Of a stretch of 52,679 bases of DNA, positions 1 through 9,900 are shown in pieces. Position 1 is the stretch's first letter. Each line of letters opens with the position of its first letter. Under the pieces are notes generated by a model. It searched no databases. It was given only the letters and a program-made list of their open reading frames with translations, and was not told where the DNA came from. This DNA comes from Bacteroidales bacterium (GTDB lineage: Bacteria > Bacteroidota > Bacteroidia > Bacteroidales > JAHJDW01), in the NCBI GenBank assembly GCA_029004185.1, contig JAQUPB010000004.1, positions 1 through 52,679 of the forward strand, written 5' to 3'. The position numbers and the translations under genes were made by a program.

Positions 1-48
1 AAAGCTGCGATTATTCGAAGTGCGGATAAAAGAATGAATCTATTTTAA
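1..48 (+). CDS. 3' end of an unidentified gene (partial)
   Basis: Reading from base 1, an open frame of 15 codons ends in TAA at 46-48. It would be the tail of a gene entering from the left, with the C-terminus SADKRMNLF. It is too short to assign to a family. Its last 9 bases overlap the end of the minus-strand methyltransferase, so the two genes would converge tail to tail. A chance open frame is possible, because no stop is expected in 15 codons with much certainty in this AT-rich DNA. Confidence 0.35.
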   Translation, partial: KAAIIRSADKRMNLF

Positions 49-975
49 GCTACCAATTAAATAAAAATTATTTTTAATAAATGATATTTCATTTAATTCC
101 CAATTGTAATTTGTGTGTTGATTCATAAATTCAACAAAATATTTATAGTTGTCTACTCCTGGAACATTCTTCTGAAAACCTATTAAAAAATACTTAGGAT
201 TATCAATTAATGAAAATATTTTATTTCTTAAATCAATTGGGCATTCACTAATAGACCATAAACCAACAAAAACATCAATGTTTTTTAGTGATTTATTTTG
301 AATTAATTTTTCATAATCAGAATATAAGTCAACACTTTTATTAGTAGTATTATTTAAAGTACTATTATATGATATATTTTCTATAATATGTAAAGACTTT
401 AAAAAATACTTTTGTAATAAGGAAAAAATAGGTAAATCGTAAATAATATAATTTCCATTATAATTCATGCGATAAATAAATCGACAAAAACTCCCATAAC
501 CTCCTCCGAATTCAAATATATTATTTTGTTCTGATATTTTTATTTCAGAATGCTTGACGAATTCATTAAATGAGTATGCTTGGTGAATCAGATTACCACT
601 ACTTCTAGGAAAAAAAATAAATCTGTCGGGGTTACCAGTTTTATCTTCAATAATGCTTTTTTTATATGTTTGCCATAATGAAGATTTTTTTAATTCAATC
701 AATTCTCGAATATTTCCTCCATAGAACATGGTGTCTCTAATCACGAGCCAATTTAAAAAATTACGTGGATCGGAATTTATTACTAGTTTCGTAAAGATTT
801 TTGAATAATTATCCCAAAAATCAAGTGTTTCCTGATTCCCTTTTATTTCTAATAAATCTTTTCTGAATTCTTCAATCAGATTTTTTTCTTCTTTATTTGG
901 AGGTAAATACTTCCTTAAGCTAAAAGAGATTAATTTGTTTAAAAATTTGTACTTTGAAAAGTTTCTTCTTTGCAT
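40..975 (-). CDS. Putative SAM-dependent sugar methyltransferase
   Basis: This 311-residue protein has a class I methyltransferase motif I near the middle (FEFGGGYGSFCR), the glycine-rich loop that binds S-adenosylmethionine. The following segment (YIIYDLPIF) fits the acidic end of strand 2. No signal peptide or membrane segment is seen, so it should be cytoplasmic. The overall form resembles the putative sugar O-methyltransferases found in O-antigen and capsule loci, and its neighbours (second methyltransferase, fucosyltransferase, glycosyltransferase) support a role in modifying a surface glycan. The substrate is unknown. The start ATG at 973-975 gives a basic N-terminus. The gene is very AT-rich, more so than the metabolic genes of the window, as is common for horizontally exchanged glycan genes. 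Confidence 0.6.
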   Translation of the reverse strand: MQRRNFSKYKFLNKLISFSLRKYLPPNKEEKNLIEEFRKDLLEIKGNQETLDFWDNYSKIFTKLVINSDPRNFLNWLVIRDTMFYGGNIRELIELKKSSLWQTYKKSIIEDKTGNPDRFIFFPRSSGNLIHQAYSFNEFVKHSEIKISEQNNIFEFGGGYGSFCRFIYRMNYNGNYIIYDLPIFSLLQKYFLKSLHIIENISYNSTLNNTTNKSVDLYSDYEKLIQNKSLKNIDVFVGLWSISECPIDLRNKIFSLIDNPKYFLIGFQKNVPGVDNYKYFVEFMNQHTNYNWELNEISFIKNNFYLIGSLK

Positions 976-1079
976 AAAATTTAATATTTAGTTAATTATA
1001 TGAAATGTTTTCTTTGCAAAATTATATATTTTATTAAGAAATTAACAAAATGATTTTAAATAAAACCTTTTTTTGTAAA

Positions 1080-1736
1080 TCAGTCAAATATTATTCTTAT
1101 CATATTATCTTTCACTTCAAACTCCGAAGTAGGATTGTTTTTTCTAATGTATCCCGATAATTCTTCAATTGTAGGGTAATCATTTTTACCTATAAAACAA
1201 TGTGCATCGTCAATAAGCAAAATATGACTGAATTTTTTTGCTTTGAAAATTGCATCCAGTTCATTATAAATTGGGCAATTGCTGTCGCCTTTTGATGAGA
1301 TGCCTGCACAGTAGTGTCCGTCAAGCCAGAATACTGCTGGTTCGTCAACTTCTTTCATTATTTCGGGCATGAGTTTTCCGCTGTCGCCAAAAAAAAGTTT
1401 TATTTTGTTATCTTTCTCAAACCTCTTGACTGCCTTTTGGTACAATATTTCCGAAAGTTCAACCGAAATTATTTTTTTAAAAAAACGCCTTTGTGTATAA
1501 ACCATGTCTCCACGGTATGTTCCTGTTTCGACCAGAATATTATAATTAAATTTCTTCCTGTAATCGCGAACTGTTTTTTGTTTTATTTCATGAGGCGGTG
1601 GCAAATACTTTCCTCTTATTTTCCAGAAAAAAATAATCAAATGATAAAATACCCGGCTCCGCGTACATCTTATCCAGTTCTGAATGTTCTCGGGAAATAA
1701 TCCGGTGAAGAACTTTATGATTTTATACATTATCAT
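1080..1736 (-). CDS. Class I SAM-dependent methyltransferase
   Basis: This 218-residue protein carries a SAM-binding motif I (VETGTYRGDMV, about residues 89-99), an acidic strand-2 residue (ISVELSE) and a later WLDGHYCAG motif. That order is seen in the methyltransferase family that includes many FkbM/TylF-like sugar-modifying enzymes. The N-terminal 40 residues are hydrophobic and basic and may form a membrane-associated helix. It lies 105 bp from the preceding minus-strand methyltransferase and is divergent from the fucosyltransferase operon, so it probably acts on the same surface glycan. The substrate cannot be told from sequence. Translation could start at the first or the third codon, both ATG. 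Confidence 0.6.
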   Translation of the reverse strand: MIMYKIIKFFTGLFPENIQNWIRCTRSRVFYHLIIFFWKIRGKYLPPPHEIKQKTVRDYRKKFNYNILVETGTYRGDMVYTQRRFFKKIISVELSEILYQKAVKRFEKDNKIKLFFGDSGKLMPEIMKEVDEPAVFWLDGHYCAGISSKGDSNCPIYNELDAIFKAKKFSHILLIDDAHCFIGKNDYPTIEELSGYIRKNNPTSEFEVKDNMIRIIFD

Positions 1737-1784
1737 AATTTATTTTGATAAAAGTCCCAAAGGTATTATTTTTTAAAATAAAAA

Positions 1785-1848
1785 TGCCACAGATTCACAG
1801 ATTAAAAAGAATAATTTTACAATCTGTGAATCTGTGGCAATTTTTTTT
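1785..1848. repeat. Palindromic intergenic element, CACAGATT family, copy 1
   Basis: Two perfect 19-bp arms (1785-1803 and 1821-1839) are separated by 17 bp and followed by a run of T. Each arm repeats the word CACAGATT twice in tandem. It looks like a terminator, but it sits between divergent genes, 38 bp upstream of the fucosyltransferase start, so it does not follow a plus-strand gene. Related palindromes occur at 6816-6928 and 16711-16908. Confidence 0.8.
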
Positions 1849-1877
1849 ACTAATTTTACAAATTCTAAATACTTAAA

Positions 1878-2834
1878 ATGATAATTGCAAAAATAACAAG
1901 CGGACTCGGAAACCAGATGTTTCAGTATGCTGCTGCACGGCGGCTTGCAAATTATCATAATGCCGAACTTAAACTCGACATATCGCACTTTTCGAAAAAT
2001 AAGGAACGAACTTACGACTTAAAAAATCTAAACATTATTGAAAATATTGCAACACCAAACGATATTTATAAGGTATATAAGCTCGAAGGAATAAACCGTT
2101 TGTTCCTAAGAAAAATATTCGGGAAAGGGTTTTCAGATAAATTCAATAATCTAATTGAAAGAAAATTTAAAAAAGCATATTACACTTTTAATCCCGAAAC
2201 AGGCAATATTCCCGAATTGCTCAGAGGAAGAATTTTAACCCAGAATTTCTGTCATTTCGATGAAAGAATTTTAACTGCTCCTGACAATGTATACATGCTC
2301 GGCTACTGGCAATCAGAAAAATATTTTAAGGATATTGAAGATATCATAAGGAAAGAGTTTACTTTCAAAAATCCGCCGCAGGAAAAAAACGAAGAACTGA
2401 GCCGTGAAATAAAAGGCAACAATTCTGTTTCCATTCATATAAGGCGCGGCGATTATATCAATAAGCCGGTAGTTTCCATGGATTTTAACATTTGCGATAC
2501 AGATTATTATTTAAGAAGCGTAGATTATATTTCAAAACAAATTACAAATCCGGTATTTTATGTATTTTCGGATGATATTTCGTGGGTGAAAGAAAATTTC
2601 AAAATTCCGTATCCTATGAAATTTGTTGATTCCAATACACCCGAAAATAGCTTTGAAGATATGCGGCTCATGAGTTTGTGCAAACACAATATTCTTGCCA
2701 ACTCCTCGTTTAGCTGGTGGAGCGCCTGGCTCAACGAAAATAGAAATAAAATAATTGTTACACCAAGGGAGTGGGTGAGGATAAAAGATTACAAAACATC
2801 AGATATAGTTCCTGATAATTGGTTTAGATTATAA
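1878..2834 (+). CDS. Alpha-1,2-fucosyltransferase (GT11 family)
   Basis: This 318-residue enzyme should transfer L-fucose from GDP-fucose to a galactose-type acceptor in a surface glycan. The N-terminus has the GT11 signature GLGNQMFQYAAARRLA. The GDP-fucose-binding motif HIRRGDY is at about residues 187-193, and the late motif SSFSWWSAW is at about 276-284; length and motif order match the family. No membrane segment is seen, as is normal for bacterial GT11 enzymes. It heads a three-gene operon: the next start codon follows the TAA directly. The acceptor sugar cannot be told. Confidence 0.93.
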   Translation: MIIAKITSGLGNQMFQYAAARRLANYHNAELKLDISHFSKNKERTYDLKNLNIIENIATPNDIYKVYKLEGINRLFLRKIFGKGFSDKFNNLIERKFKKAYYTFNPETGNIPELLRGRILTQNFCHFDERILTAPDNVYMLGYWQSEKYFKDIEDIIRKEFTFKNPPQEKNEELSREIKGNNSVSIHIRRGDYINKPVVSMDFNICDTDYYLRSVDYISKQITNPVFYVFSDDISWVKENFKIPYPMKFVDSNTPENSFEDMRLMSLCKHNILANSSFSWWSAWLNENRNKIIVTPREWVRIKDYKTSDIVPDNWFRL

Positions 2835-3512
2835 ATGTTTAAAAAAGTGAACAGAAAAGAACAATATAAAAAAATATTAAAGGCACAAGTATTACATAAA
2901 GAACATTCAATTGTTCAAAGATGTGTAAATAAAAAAGTATTGGATGTGGGTTGTGTTGGGCAGGATAAATTTTACGAAAGCGATGAATGGCTTCATAAAG
3001 CAATTAAAAAAGTAGCAAAAAGTATCGACGGCGTTGATATAAATACTGAATGCAAAAATGTTTTGCATAATTTAGGTTATAATTTATTAAGTCCTGAAGA
3101 ATTAAAAGAGTTAAAAGAAAGATATCAGGTAATAGTTATGGCTGATGTTATAGAACATGTTGGAAATGTATTTGATTTTATAAAATTCTATTTAAACTTT
3201 CTCGAAGAAGACGGTGAAATTATTATAACCACACCGAACCCTTTCAGTATAAGAAGAGCAACTTCTGTCCTTTTATATAAAGAACCCGGCGTGAATCCTG
3301 AACATAAATTATGGCTCGACCCTTCAAATGTATTAGAAATATTATCTGTATTAAATTTAAAACTAAAGGATTTTTTCTGGTTACATGAATATTCAAAACC
3401 AGGTAAATTAAGATACGAAATATTATATCCTGTTTTCAGATCATTATATTATTTAAGAAAATATTATGCTCCTAATTTTATGTTTGTAGTATGCAGGAAT
3501 CCGGCAAAATAG
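2835..3512 (+). CDS. Class I SAM-dependent methyltransferase
   Basis: This 225-residue protein has a SAM-binding motif I (VLDVGCVGQDKF), a strand-2 acidic residue in GVDIN, and a strong MADVIEHV motif typical of the UbiG/Methyltransf_11-23 group, followed by EDGEIIITTPNP. It starts one base after the fucosyltransferase stop and overlaps the next gene by 22 bp, so the three are surely co-transcribed and probably translationally coupled. That context points to methylation of a sugar or of a lipid-linked glycan intermediate. The exact substrate is unknown. Confidence 0.75.
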   Translation: MFKKVNRKEQYKKILKAQVLHKEHSIVQRCVNKKVLDVGCVGQDKFYESDEWLHKAIKKVAKSIDGVDINTECKNVLHNLGYNLLSPEELKELKERYQVIVMADVIEHVGNVFDFIKFYLNFLEEDGEIIITTPNPFSIRRATSVLLYKEPGVNPEHKLWLDPSNVLEILSVLNLKLKDFFWLHEYSKPGKLRYEILYPVFRSLYYLRKYYAPNFMFVVCRNPAK

Positions 3513-4561
3513 CTATTTTCACACAATATCACATGAATCCGAAGCATCCTCGTATTGAGATGGAATATGATGTTTTGAAAAAAAATGGTTTTAATGCTGA
3601 GATAATTCACCCGACTTCAAAAGTTAAATCAAGGAGTTTATTGTATTTACTGACTTTTGCATATTTTAACTGGAAACTTATTTTTGAATATAAAAAAATC
3701 ATTAATGATTATAAGAAAGTAATAATATATGACTTTGCTTTACTTCCTCTTGCGTTTTTTGTGAATAACCGAAATACTCAAGTCATATACGAAACTATTG
3801 ACCATAATATTTTATTCGGTTATTATGAACTTACAAAAAGACTAAAACTTCTGAAATTGTTCCGTTGGTTTATTATTCCTGTTTTTAGTTTTATTGAAAA
3901 AACAATAATTAAAAATAAAATTGATAAAATAATAGTTAATTCCGATTCTTTGAAAGAGTCATTTTCAAATCTTGATAAAGAAATAATTGTTAATTATTAT
4001 GCATCTCCATTTGAAAACAACATTCTCCAAAAAACATCTTCAAATAATTTTGCATTACTTTATTTTGGGAGAATAAATAACTTCAAGGGATATGACTTGA
4101 TGGCTGAATTTTCGAAAAAGTATAATATTAAATTATTTCTTTTCGGTGATGTTGACGATGAAGATACAATGAGGGATATTAAGGAAAATCAACTGATTTC
4201 ATATGTAAAGAAAATAAGCATAAAAGAGCTTTCTGAGAAAATAGTTGAACTTTCAAAGAATTACAAATTACTTGGAATAAGTCTGGTGAAAGATGAAAAT
4301 GAAAGTTCTGCAATTCAGGAATTGAATAAGGATATAGATTATTTGGCATTGGGTATTCCAATAATTGGAAATTATAGAATACCTACAAAAGAAAAAATCG
4401 AAAAAAATTGCGGTTTGTTTTACGATGATGACGAAAAAATTAAGAAATTATTAACTTGTGATAATTTTTATGATAAATTATCTTCCAACTGTAAAACTTA
4501 TTACAACAGCAGATATTCAATGAATTTTTTTGAAGAAAAGATAATATTTGCTTTAACTTAA
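3491..4561 (+). CDS. Glycosyltransferase, GT4-like (GT-B fold)
   Basis: This 356-residue protein has a GT-B layout: an N-terminal half opening with IAIFTQYHMNPKHPRIEME, a central VNSDSLKESF segment, then a second domain starting with ALLYFGRINNFKGYDLMAEF, typical of glycosyltransferase group 1. The late region (DYLALGIPIIGNYRIPTKEKIEKN, split here as DYLALGIPIIG and following) corresponds to the donor-binding part, although the usual ExxxxxxxE motif is not obvious. It ends the fucosyltransferase operon and should extend the same glycan from a nucleotide sugar. Donor and linkage are unknown. It overlaps the upstream methyltransferase by 22 bp. Confidence 0.75.
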   Translation: MQESGKIAIFTQYHMNPKHPRIEMEYDVLKKNGFNAEIIHPTSKVKSRSLLYLLTFAYFNWKLIFEYKKIINDYKKVIIYDFALLPLAFFVNNRNTQVIYETIDHNILFGYYELTKRLKLLKLFRWFIIPVFSFIEKTIIKNKIDKIIVNSDSLKESFSNLDKEIIVNYYASPFENNILQKTSSNNFALLYFGRINNFKGYDLMAEFSKKYNIKLFLFGDVDDEDTMRDIKENQLISYVKKISIKELSEKIVELSKNYKLLGISLVKDENESSAIQELNKDIDYLALGIPIIGNYRIPTKEKIEKNCGLFYDDDEKIKKLLTCDNFYDKLSSNCKTYYNSRYSMNFFEEKIIFALT

Positions 4562-4576
4562 TAATTCCCACTCTAC

Positions 4577-4639
4577 GAATTCTAGAAAGATTCTAACGAA
4601 TTCTAAAAATATCCCAGCGGATTCTAATTTGCTGTTGAC
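4577..4639 (+). promoter_or_regulatory. Three 21-bp-phased repeats upstream of LamG gene
   Basis: Cores GAATTCTA (4577-4584), GAATTCTA (4598-4605) and GGATTCTA (4619-4626) are spaced exactly 21 bp. An extra half-phase GATTCTA lies at 4589-4595. The middle 21-bp unit (4598-4618) is identical, base for base, to 10231-10251. The third unit ends in TTGAC, the upstream promoter element. Two-helical-turn spacing next to the promoter suggests binding sites for an activator; a LytTR-family regulator is encoded 1.4 kb downstream. Confidence 0.75.
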
Positions 4640-4664
4640 TTATGATTTATTTTTTGTATATTTG
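4635..4664 (+). promoter_or_regulatory. Bacteroidota-type promoter of the LamG gene
   Basis: TTGAC at 4635-4639 and TATATTTG at 4657-4664 match the Bacteroidota -33 and -7 (TAnnTTTG) elements, with 22 bp between their starts. The ATG lies 28 bp after the -7 element. The same arrangement is seen upstream of the gene at 10373. Confidence 0.75.
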
Positions 4665-4692
4665 TTTTTAATTAATTAAAAAAGAATAAATT

Positions 4693-5925
4693 ATGAAAAA
4701 ACTTTACATTTTATTAGTTGCGTTATTTACATTAAATGTAATGAATGCACAAAATTTAACTGACAGTTTATTGATTTATTATCCATTTACCGGTAATGCA
4801 AATGATGCCAGCGGGCATGGTTATAATGGTACTGTTTATGGGGCAACATTAACAGCAGATAGATTTGGAAATTCTAACAGCGCATACAATTTTCATGGAA
4901 CTGATGCTTATATTGACTTACCAAATGTAAGCAAACTGAAACCGCAATTACCATTTTCCGTTTCGCTATGGGTTTATTTTAATGATTTAAATAATTGTTA
5001 TCCGATTTTTACAACAGATTATTATGAATCAGGTTATACAGGGAGTTGGATAGGTATTAACACGATAAACCAAGATACAGTGATGATAATTAACTATGGT
5101 GATGGTGGCACAGTTGGCGACCCTGCTGCAAGAAGAAGTAAAGCAGGAACAACAAAAATGGTGAAAAATAAATGGTATCACGTTATTGGTATATGGAGAG
5201 GACCAACTGATATGGATATTTACATTGATTGTATAAATGATGGTGGCACTTATTCCGGTACAGGAAGTAATTTAGTTTATAGTAGTTACCCGGGAAGTAT
5301 TGGAAGAAAAAAATGTTCAATTGCTGGACCAACATCATATTGGTATTTAAACGGGAAAGTTGATGAAGTAAGGTTTTGGAACAGAGCATTAACACAGAAA
5401 GATATTGATAATTTATGTAATCCTTGTGGTACACCAATAATTGTATCTATTAATGGACTTAATTCTTCGTATGATAAAAATGATACCTGTCACACTCTGA
5501 CAGGAACACCATCTGGAGGAATATTATACGGAACCGGAGTTTACAATGGAAAATTTTGTCCAAATATACTTGATGTTGGTACTTATAATTTAGCTTATGT
5601 TTATAAAGATGCTGATGGGTGTTCGGGTGTAATTTGTCAAAGTGTCAATATAACAAATGTTGGCAATGTAAGTGAAAAAACAGAAAATAAAACAGATATA
5701 TTTATTTACCCCAATCCCGCAAACACTCAATTAACAATAGAAATTCCCCCAACAACAAAACAAAGTACAATTAAAATATACAATATAAACGGGGAAGAAC
5801 TAATAAAGCAACAAGCAAATACAAACAAAACAGAAATTGATGTAAGCAATTTAACAGGCGGAGTTTATTTTGTGAAAATTATAAACAAACAAGGTGTGAA
5901 TATTGGCAAGTTCGTTAAGGAGTAA
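4693..5925 (+). CDS. Secreted LamG-domain protein with T9SS sorting domain
   Basis: This 410-residue protein starts with a signal peptide (residues 1-19, ending NAQ). A LamG/concanavalin-like domain follows at about 25-235, with the usual DASGHGYNG, FSVSLWVYF and GKVDEVRFWNRALTQ landmarks; such domains bind carbohydrates or act as adhesion modules. A short linker with paired cysteines follows. The last 75 residues are a type A T9SS sorting domain (YPNPA, then GGVYFVKI and a lysine-rich end), so the protein should cross the outer membrane by T9SS and stay on the surface or be released. It has its own promoter with 21-bp-phased repeats, shared with the gene at 10373. The ligand is unknown. Confidence 0.85.
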   Translation: MKKLYILLVALFTLNVMNAQNLTDSLLIYYPFTGNANDASGHGYNGTVYGATLTADRFGNSNSAYNFHGTDAYIDLPNVSKLKPQLPFSVSLWVYFNDLNNCYPIFTTDYYESGYTGSWIGINTINQDTVMIINYGDGGTVGDPAARRSKAGTTKMVKNKWYHVIGIWRGPTDMDIYIDCINDGGTYSGTGSNLVYSSYPGSIGRKKCSIAGPTSYWYLNGKVDEVRFWNRALTQKDIDNLCNPCGTPIIVSINGLNSSYDKNDTCHTLTGTPSGGILYGTGVYNGKFCPNILDVGTYNLAYVYKDADGCSGVICQSVNITNVGNVSEKTENKTDIFIYPNPANTQLTIEIPPTTKQSTIKIYNINGEELIKQQANTNKTEIDVSNLTGGVYFVKIINKQGVNIGKFVKE

Positions 5926-5987
5926 AAAATAAATAGGATATTAGAAAGAAATCTGGAAAAGAAAATTTGCGGATTTATTTCTTTGTA

Positions 5988-6018
5988 TTTGTGCATTAAT
6001 AAAATTGATTTAAGTTTG
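5988..6018 (+). promoter_or_regulatory. Probable promoter of the LytTR regulator gene
   Basis: TTTG at 5988-5991 and TAAGTTTG at 6011-6018 fit the Bacteroidota -33/-7 pattern, with 23 bp between their starts. The ATG follows at 6056. No GAATTCTA-type repeats are present here, so the regulator does not appear to control itself through that site. Confidence 0.55.
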
Positions 6019-6055
6019 CATGTAATATTTAAAAATATAAAATTTATTTAGTAAT

Positions 6056-6805
6056 ATGTTAAAAACAATTATAGTAGAAGACGAATCAAATTCAAGAGAA
6101 CTCATAAGGAATATTTTAAAGCAATATTGCAGTTCAATTGTTTCGATTGCTGATGAAGCAACAGACGTTAAATCGGGAATTGAGAAAATTTTAAAGCATA
6201 AACCCGATCTGGTTTTTCTTGATATTAATTTGCCGGATGGTACGAGTTTCGATATTTTAAAAACAATTAAAAATGTCAACTTTAAAATAATTTTCATAAC
6301 TGCTTATGAGCAATATGCAATACAGGCAATTAAATGCAGTGCTTTGGATTTTATCATTAAGCCGGTTGATTACAAGGAACTTATTTCGGCTGTTGAAAAA
6401 GCAAATGAATCTTTTATTTCTGAAGAATACAGATTGAAGATTGAAACTCTGCTTAATAATACAAATGGAGTTTCGAGGCAGAACAAAAAAATAATTTTAA
6501 AATCATCAGAGAAGATTAACGTTATAAGCGTTAGTGAAATTATACGATGTGAATCGAAAAATAATTATACGCAGTTCTACTTATGTGATGGTTCAAATGT
6601 CCTGGTGTCCACAACGCTTAAAGATTACGAAGAATTGCTTATACCGTTCGGTTTTGTGAGGATTCACCAGTCGCATCTGGTAAATGTTGATTTTATTAAA
6701 AGTTATGATAAAAAAAGAGAATTAATTCAGATGAAAGATGGTTCCGATGTTCCTATCTCTGCGAGGAAAAAAGACGATCTGATAGAAATTCTGGAAAAAA
6801 TGTAA
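6056..6805 (+). CDS. LytTR-family response regulator
   Basis: This 249-residue cytoplasmic regulator has a receiver domain (about 1-120) with the acidic pair in VEDE, the phosphoacceptor Asp56 in FLDINLPDG and the conserved lysine in IIKPVDY. A LytTR DNA-binding domain follows at about 145-245 (KINVISVSEIIRCESKNNY, then FVRIHQSHLVN). LytTR proteins usually bind pairs of 9-10 bp direct repeats with about 21 bp between starts. The gene is followed after 165 bp by a propeller histidine kinase of the LytS type, its likely partner. The genes just outside the pair, at 4693 and 10373, both have 21-bp-phased repeats, so they are the prime candidate targets. Confidence 0.92.
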   Translation: MLKTIIVEDESNSRELIRNILKQYCSSIVSIADEATDVKSGIEKILKHKPDLVFLDINLPDGTSFDILKTIKNVNFKIIFITAYEQYAIQAIKCSALDFIIKPVDYKELISAVEKANESFISEEYRLKIETLLNNTNGVSRQNKKIILKSSEKINVISVSEIIRCESKNNYTQFYLCDGSNVLVSTTLKDYEELLIPFGFVRIHQSHLVNVDFIKSYDKKRELIQMKDGSDVPISARKKDDLIEILEKM

Positions 6806-6815
6806 AATTAAAATA

Positions 6816-6928
6816 GCCACAGATTCACAGATAATAATACTCTATTTATAAATAATGAATTTCTACTCAATGCAAACTATTAATCCTAAAGGATATTCAA
6901 ATATAAATTCAATCTGTGAATCTGTGGC
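6816..6928. repeat. Palindromic intergenic element, CACAGATT family, copy 2
   Basis: Arms of 17 bp (6816-6832 and 6912-6928), perfect inverted copies, enclose a 79-bp loop. Arm sequence is nearly that of the element at 1785-1839. It separates the LytTR regulator from its kinase gene and could act as a processing or attenuation hairpin, but a mobile repeat is equally possible. Confidence 0.75.
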
Positions 6929-6970
6929 TGTTTTAACTATCCGATATACATTATTGAGCCATTAATTTTT

Positions 6971-9900
6971 ATGTTAAAAAGAATTTGCCTGTTAATATTG
7001 TCTGCATCAGTTTTATTAAATGCAAATTCCCAAACTCCTTCTTTCAAACAATACACTGTAAAAGACGGTTTACCTTCGTCGGAAGTTTTTCATGTAATTC
7101 AGGACAGGCAGGGTTATATTTGGTTTGCAACAAACTTCGGAGTGAGCAAATTTGACGGATATAAATTCGAAAACTATAATACTTCAAATGGATTGCCCGA
7201 AAATTCCACACTCGAAATATACGAGGACTACAAAGGACGATTATGGTTTATATCCGTTTCATGCAAGCTATCATATTATTATAACGGTAAAATATACAAC
7301 TATAAATATAATGAGCAACTTCAAAAAGTCTTTAAGGAAACTCCAAATTACGTTAAGTTGGGGTTTAGGATTAATAAAAAAGAACATGTTTTTATTTGTG
7401 TGCATTATTACGGATTAATTGAAATTACAGATAAGGGAATTATTACAAAAAATGATTTTGGTTTATATAGGTCGCATATATTGTTTCCAAGTATAAAAGA
7501 AACATATATTATAGCAATATCATATATATTTGATTCTGATTCCTATTTGTTAAGAAGAAAAACAAGAGTAGTTATCAAAAATAATAATATTGAGAATAAA
7601 TTCACTTTTTATACTCCAAATGAAAAAAATGGAAATATTAGTAGCTTTAGTGTAGAAAATTCAGATCAGATAGTTTATACTATAAGTTCGCAACTATGCA
7701 TTCTTGAAAAAAATAAAATTATAAAATATTTTGAATTCCCATCTTTTATTACATGGCTGAACAAAGACTACGAAAACAACATATGGCTTTCAGTTTATAA
7801 AAACGGTTTATATTTTTATCGAAAGGGCAATTTTAATAATTCTCCTGAAAATTATTTTCCAGAAAAAACTGTTACAACAACATTAATAGATAAAGAAAAA
7901 GGATTGTGGGTTACTACTCTTGAAGATGGTGCTTTCTATATTCCTTCACATAAAATACGAAATTATTTTGATGAAAATACCTCCGATAATAATGTTAATT
8001 GCATTTTTGTTGAAAAAAACAATTCTTTTAAGGCAGGCAAGGATAATGGTATTATAATGTCAATAGAGAAAAATAAATTATTATTTGAACAAATTCCCGA
8101 TAAAGTTAAATCTAATATATACTGTTTATATAACAATAAACTAAATAATAAAACATGGCTTGGCACCTCACAATATTTATATTATATTTTCAATGGAAAA
8201 TATAAAAAAATAACCGGAGTTGCCGATACTGTGTTATTTTGGTATATAAATAAAAATAAGGTAGATAAAAAAACTATTCCCTCGTATCAACCTTTTTATC
8301 AGATTTATAATATTTTATTTAAAAGGAAATTTTTATATTTAGGTGTAAATCATGGTTTAGTTAAAGTTGAGGATGACGTAATTATTTATGATAGTTATTT
8401 ATGCAAAGATTTTGAACTAAAAACATATTCGCTTTCTGAAAGCAAAGACGGTGGAATATGGCTTGCAACAATAAATGGTTTGTGGAAGTTATATGAAACT
8501 GGTTCCGGAAAACAAACAAAATATAAGTACATAAACTACGGTAATAAAAACAAGCTTCTTAAAAACAGAATTAATGATGTTTGCGAAGTTAACGGTTTGG
8601 TGTTTGTTGGGACGGATGATTATGGGGTAGTAATTTTATCGGACGATTCGCTAAAACAGCAGTTCTTGGTTAGTAACGGACTTACAAGTAATAAAATTAC
8701 TTCATTATTTTATAGTAAAGGAATTCTTTGGGCGGCAACACTTAATGGATTGAATAAAATCGTTCTGAATACACGGAAATTAAATGATTCTAAAATAGAA
8801 AATTATACAACAATAAAGGGTTTGATTTCAAATGAAATCAACAAAGTTTATGTAAAAGATTCAAATGTTTATCTTGCCACAAAGGGAGGAATTACGATTT
8901 TTAATTATTATAAAACAACAGCCAATAATGTTCCCCCTCCGGTTTATATTACGAAAATACGAATAATGGAAAGGGATACTTCGGTTGGAAATAAATTCAA
9001 TTTAACATACAAACAAAATTATATTAATATTTCATTCGTAGGGCTATCGTACAGAAACGCAGGAAAGCTAATGTATAAATATAAACTTGAAGGAATTGAC
9101 AATAACTGGCATTATTCAACTATTAATTCAATAACATATCCGTTTATCCCTCACGGTGAATATAAATTTATGGTATATGCAAGCAACGAAGACGGGGTTT
9201 GGAGCATTAAGCCTGCTGTAATTGACTTTATTATTGCTCCGCCTTACTGGAAAACGTGGTGGTTCAGAACGATAGTTGTATTGGCAATTCTGATAATAAT
9301 TTCATCAATTTATATTATAACAATAAGGAATATTAAGAACAGAAACAAACTCGAAAAAAATCTCAATCATTTTATGTTTCAGGCATTGGGTAAGCAGATG
9401 AATCCGCATTTTATTTTCAATTCATTAAATTCAATAAATAATTTTATTTTAAAAAACGAAAAACTCGAATCGAGCAGATATCTGAGCAAGTTTGCAAGTC
9501 TGATGCGGTTGATTTTAAAAAACAGCCAGAGTCAGCTTGTGCCAATTAACGATGAAATAACTGCGGTTAAATTATATGTTGAGCTTGAGTCGCTGAGGTT
9601 TGATGATTGCTTTAGCTTTGAAGTAAAAATTGATGAAAAAATAAACCCCGAGGAAAATAAAATTCCTCCTTTGCTTATTCAGCCGTATGTCGAAAATGCA
9701 ATACTGCACGCACTTATGCCCAAAGAAGGAGAAAAAAGATTAAAACTGGAATGTAGTTTGAAAAAGGTTGATGAAAAAGAATTTATTTTATGCAGTATAG
9801 AAGATAATGGAATAGGAAGGGAAAAAGCATCGGAAATAAAACGTATAAAAAATATAAAACACCAGTCGTTTGGTACTGCTATAAACAAACAACGTATGGA

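Noticed and set aside
1785-1848. Rho-independent terminator
   Set aside because: The perfect stem and T-run look like one, but it lies between divergent genes where no plus-strand transcript should end, and related palindromes with long loops occur elsewhere. I list it as a repeat.
4577-4626. CRISPR-like array
   Set aside because: The 21-bp phased repeats are just three units with an 8-bp core and near-constant spacers, and they abut a promoter. They fit regulator sites, not a CRISPR. No cas gene or CRISPR array is seen anywhere in the window.
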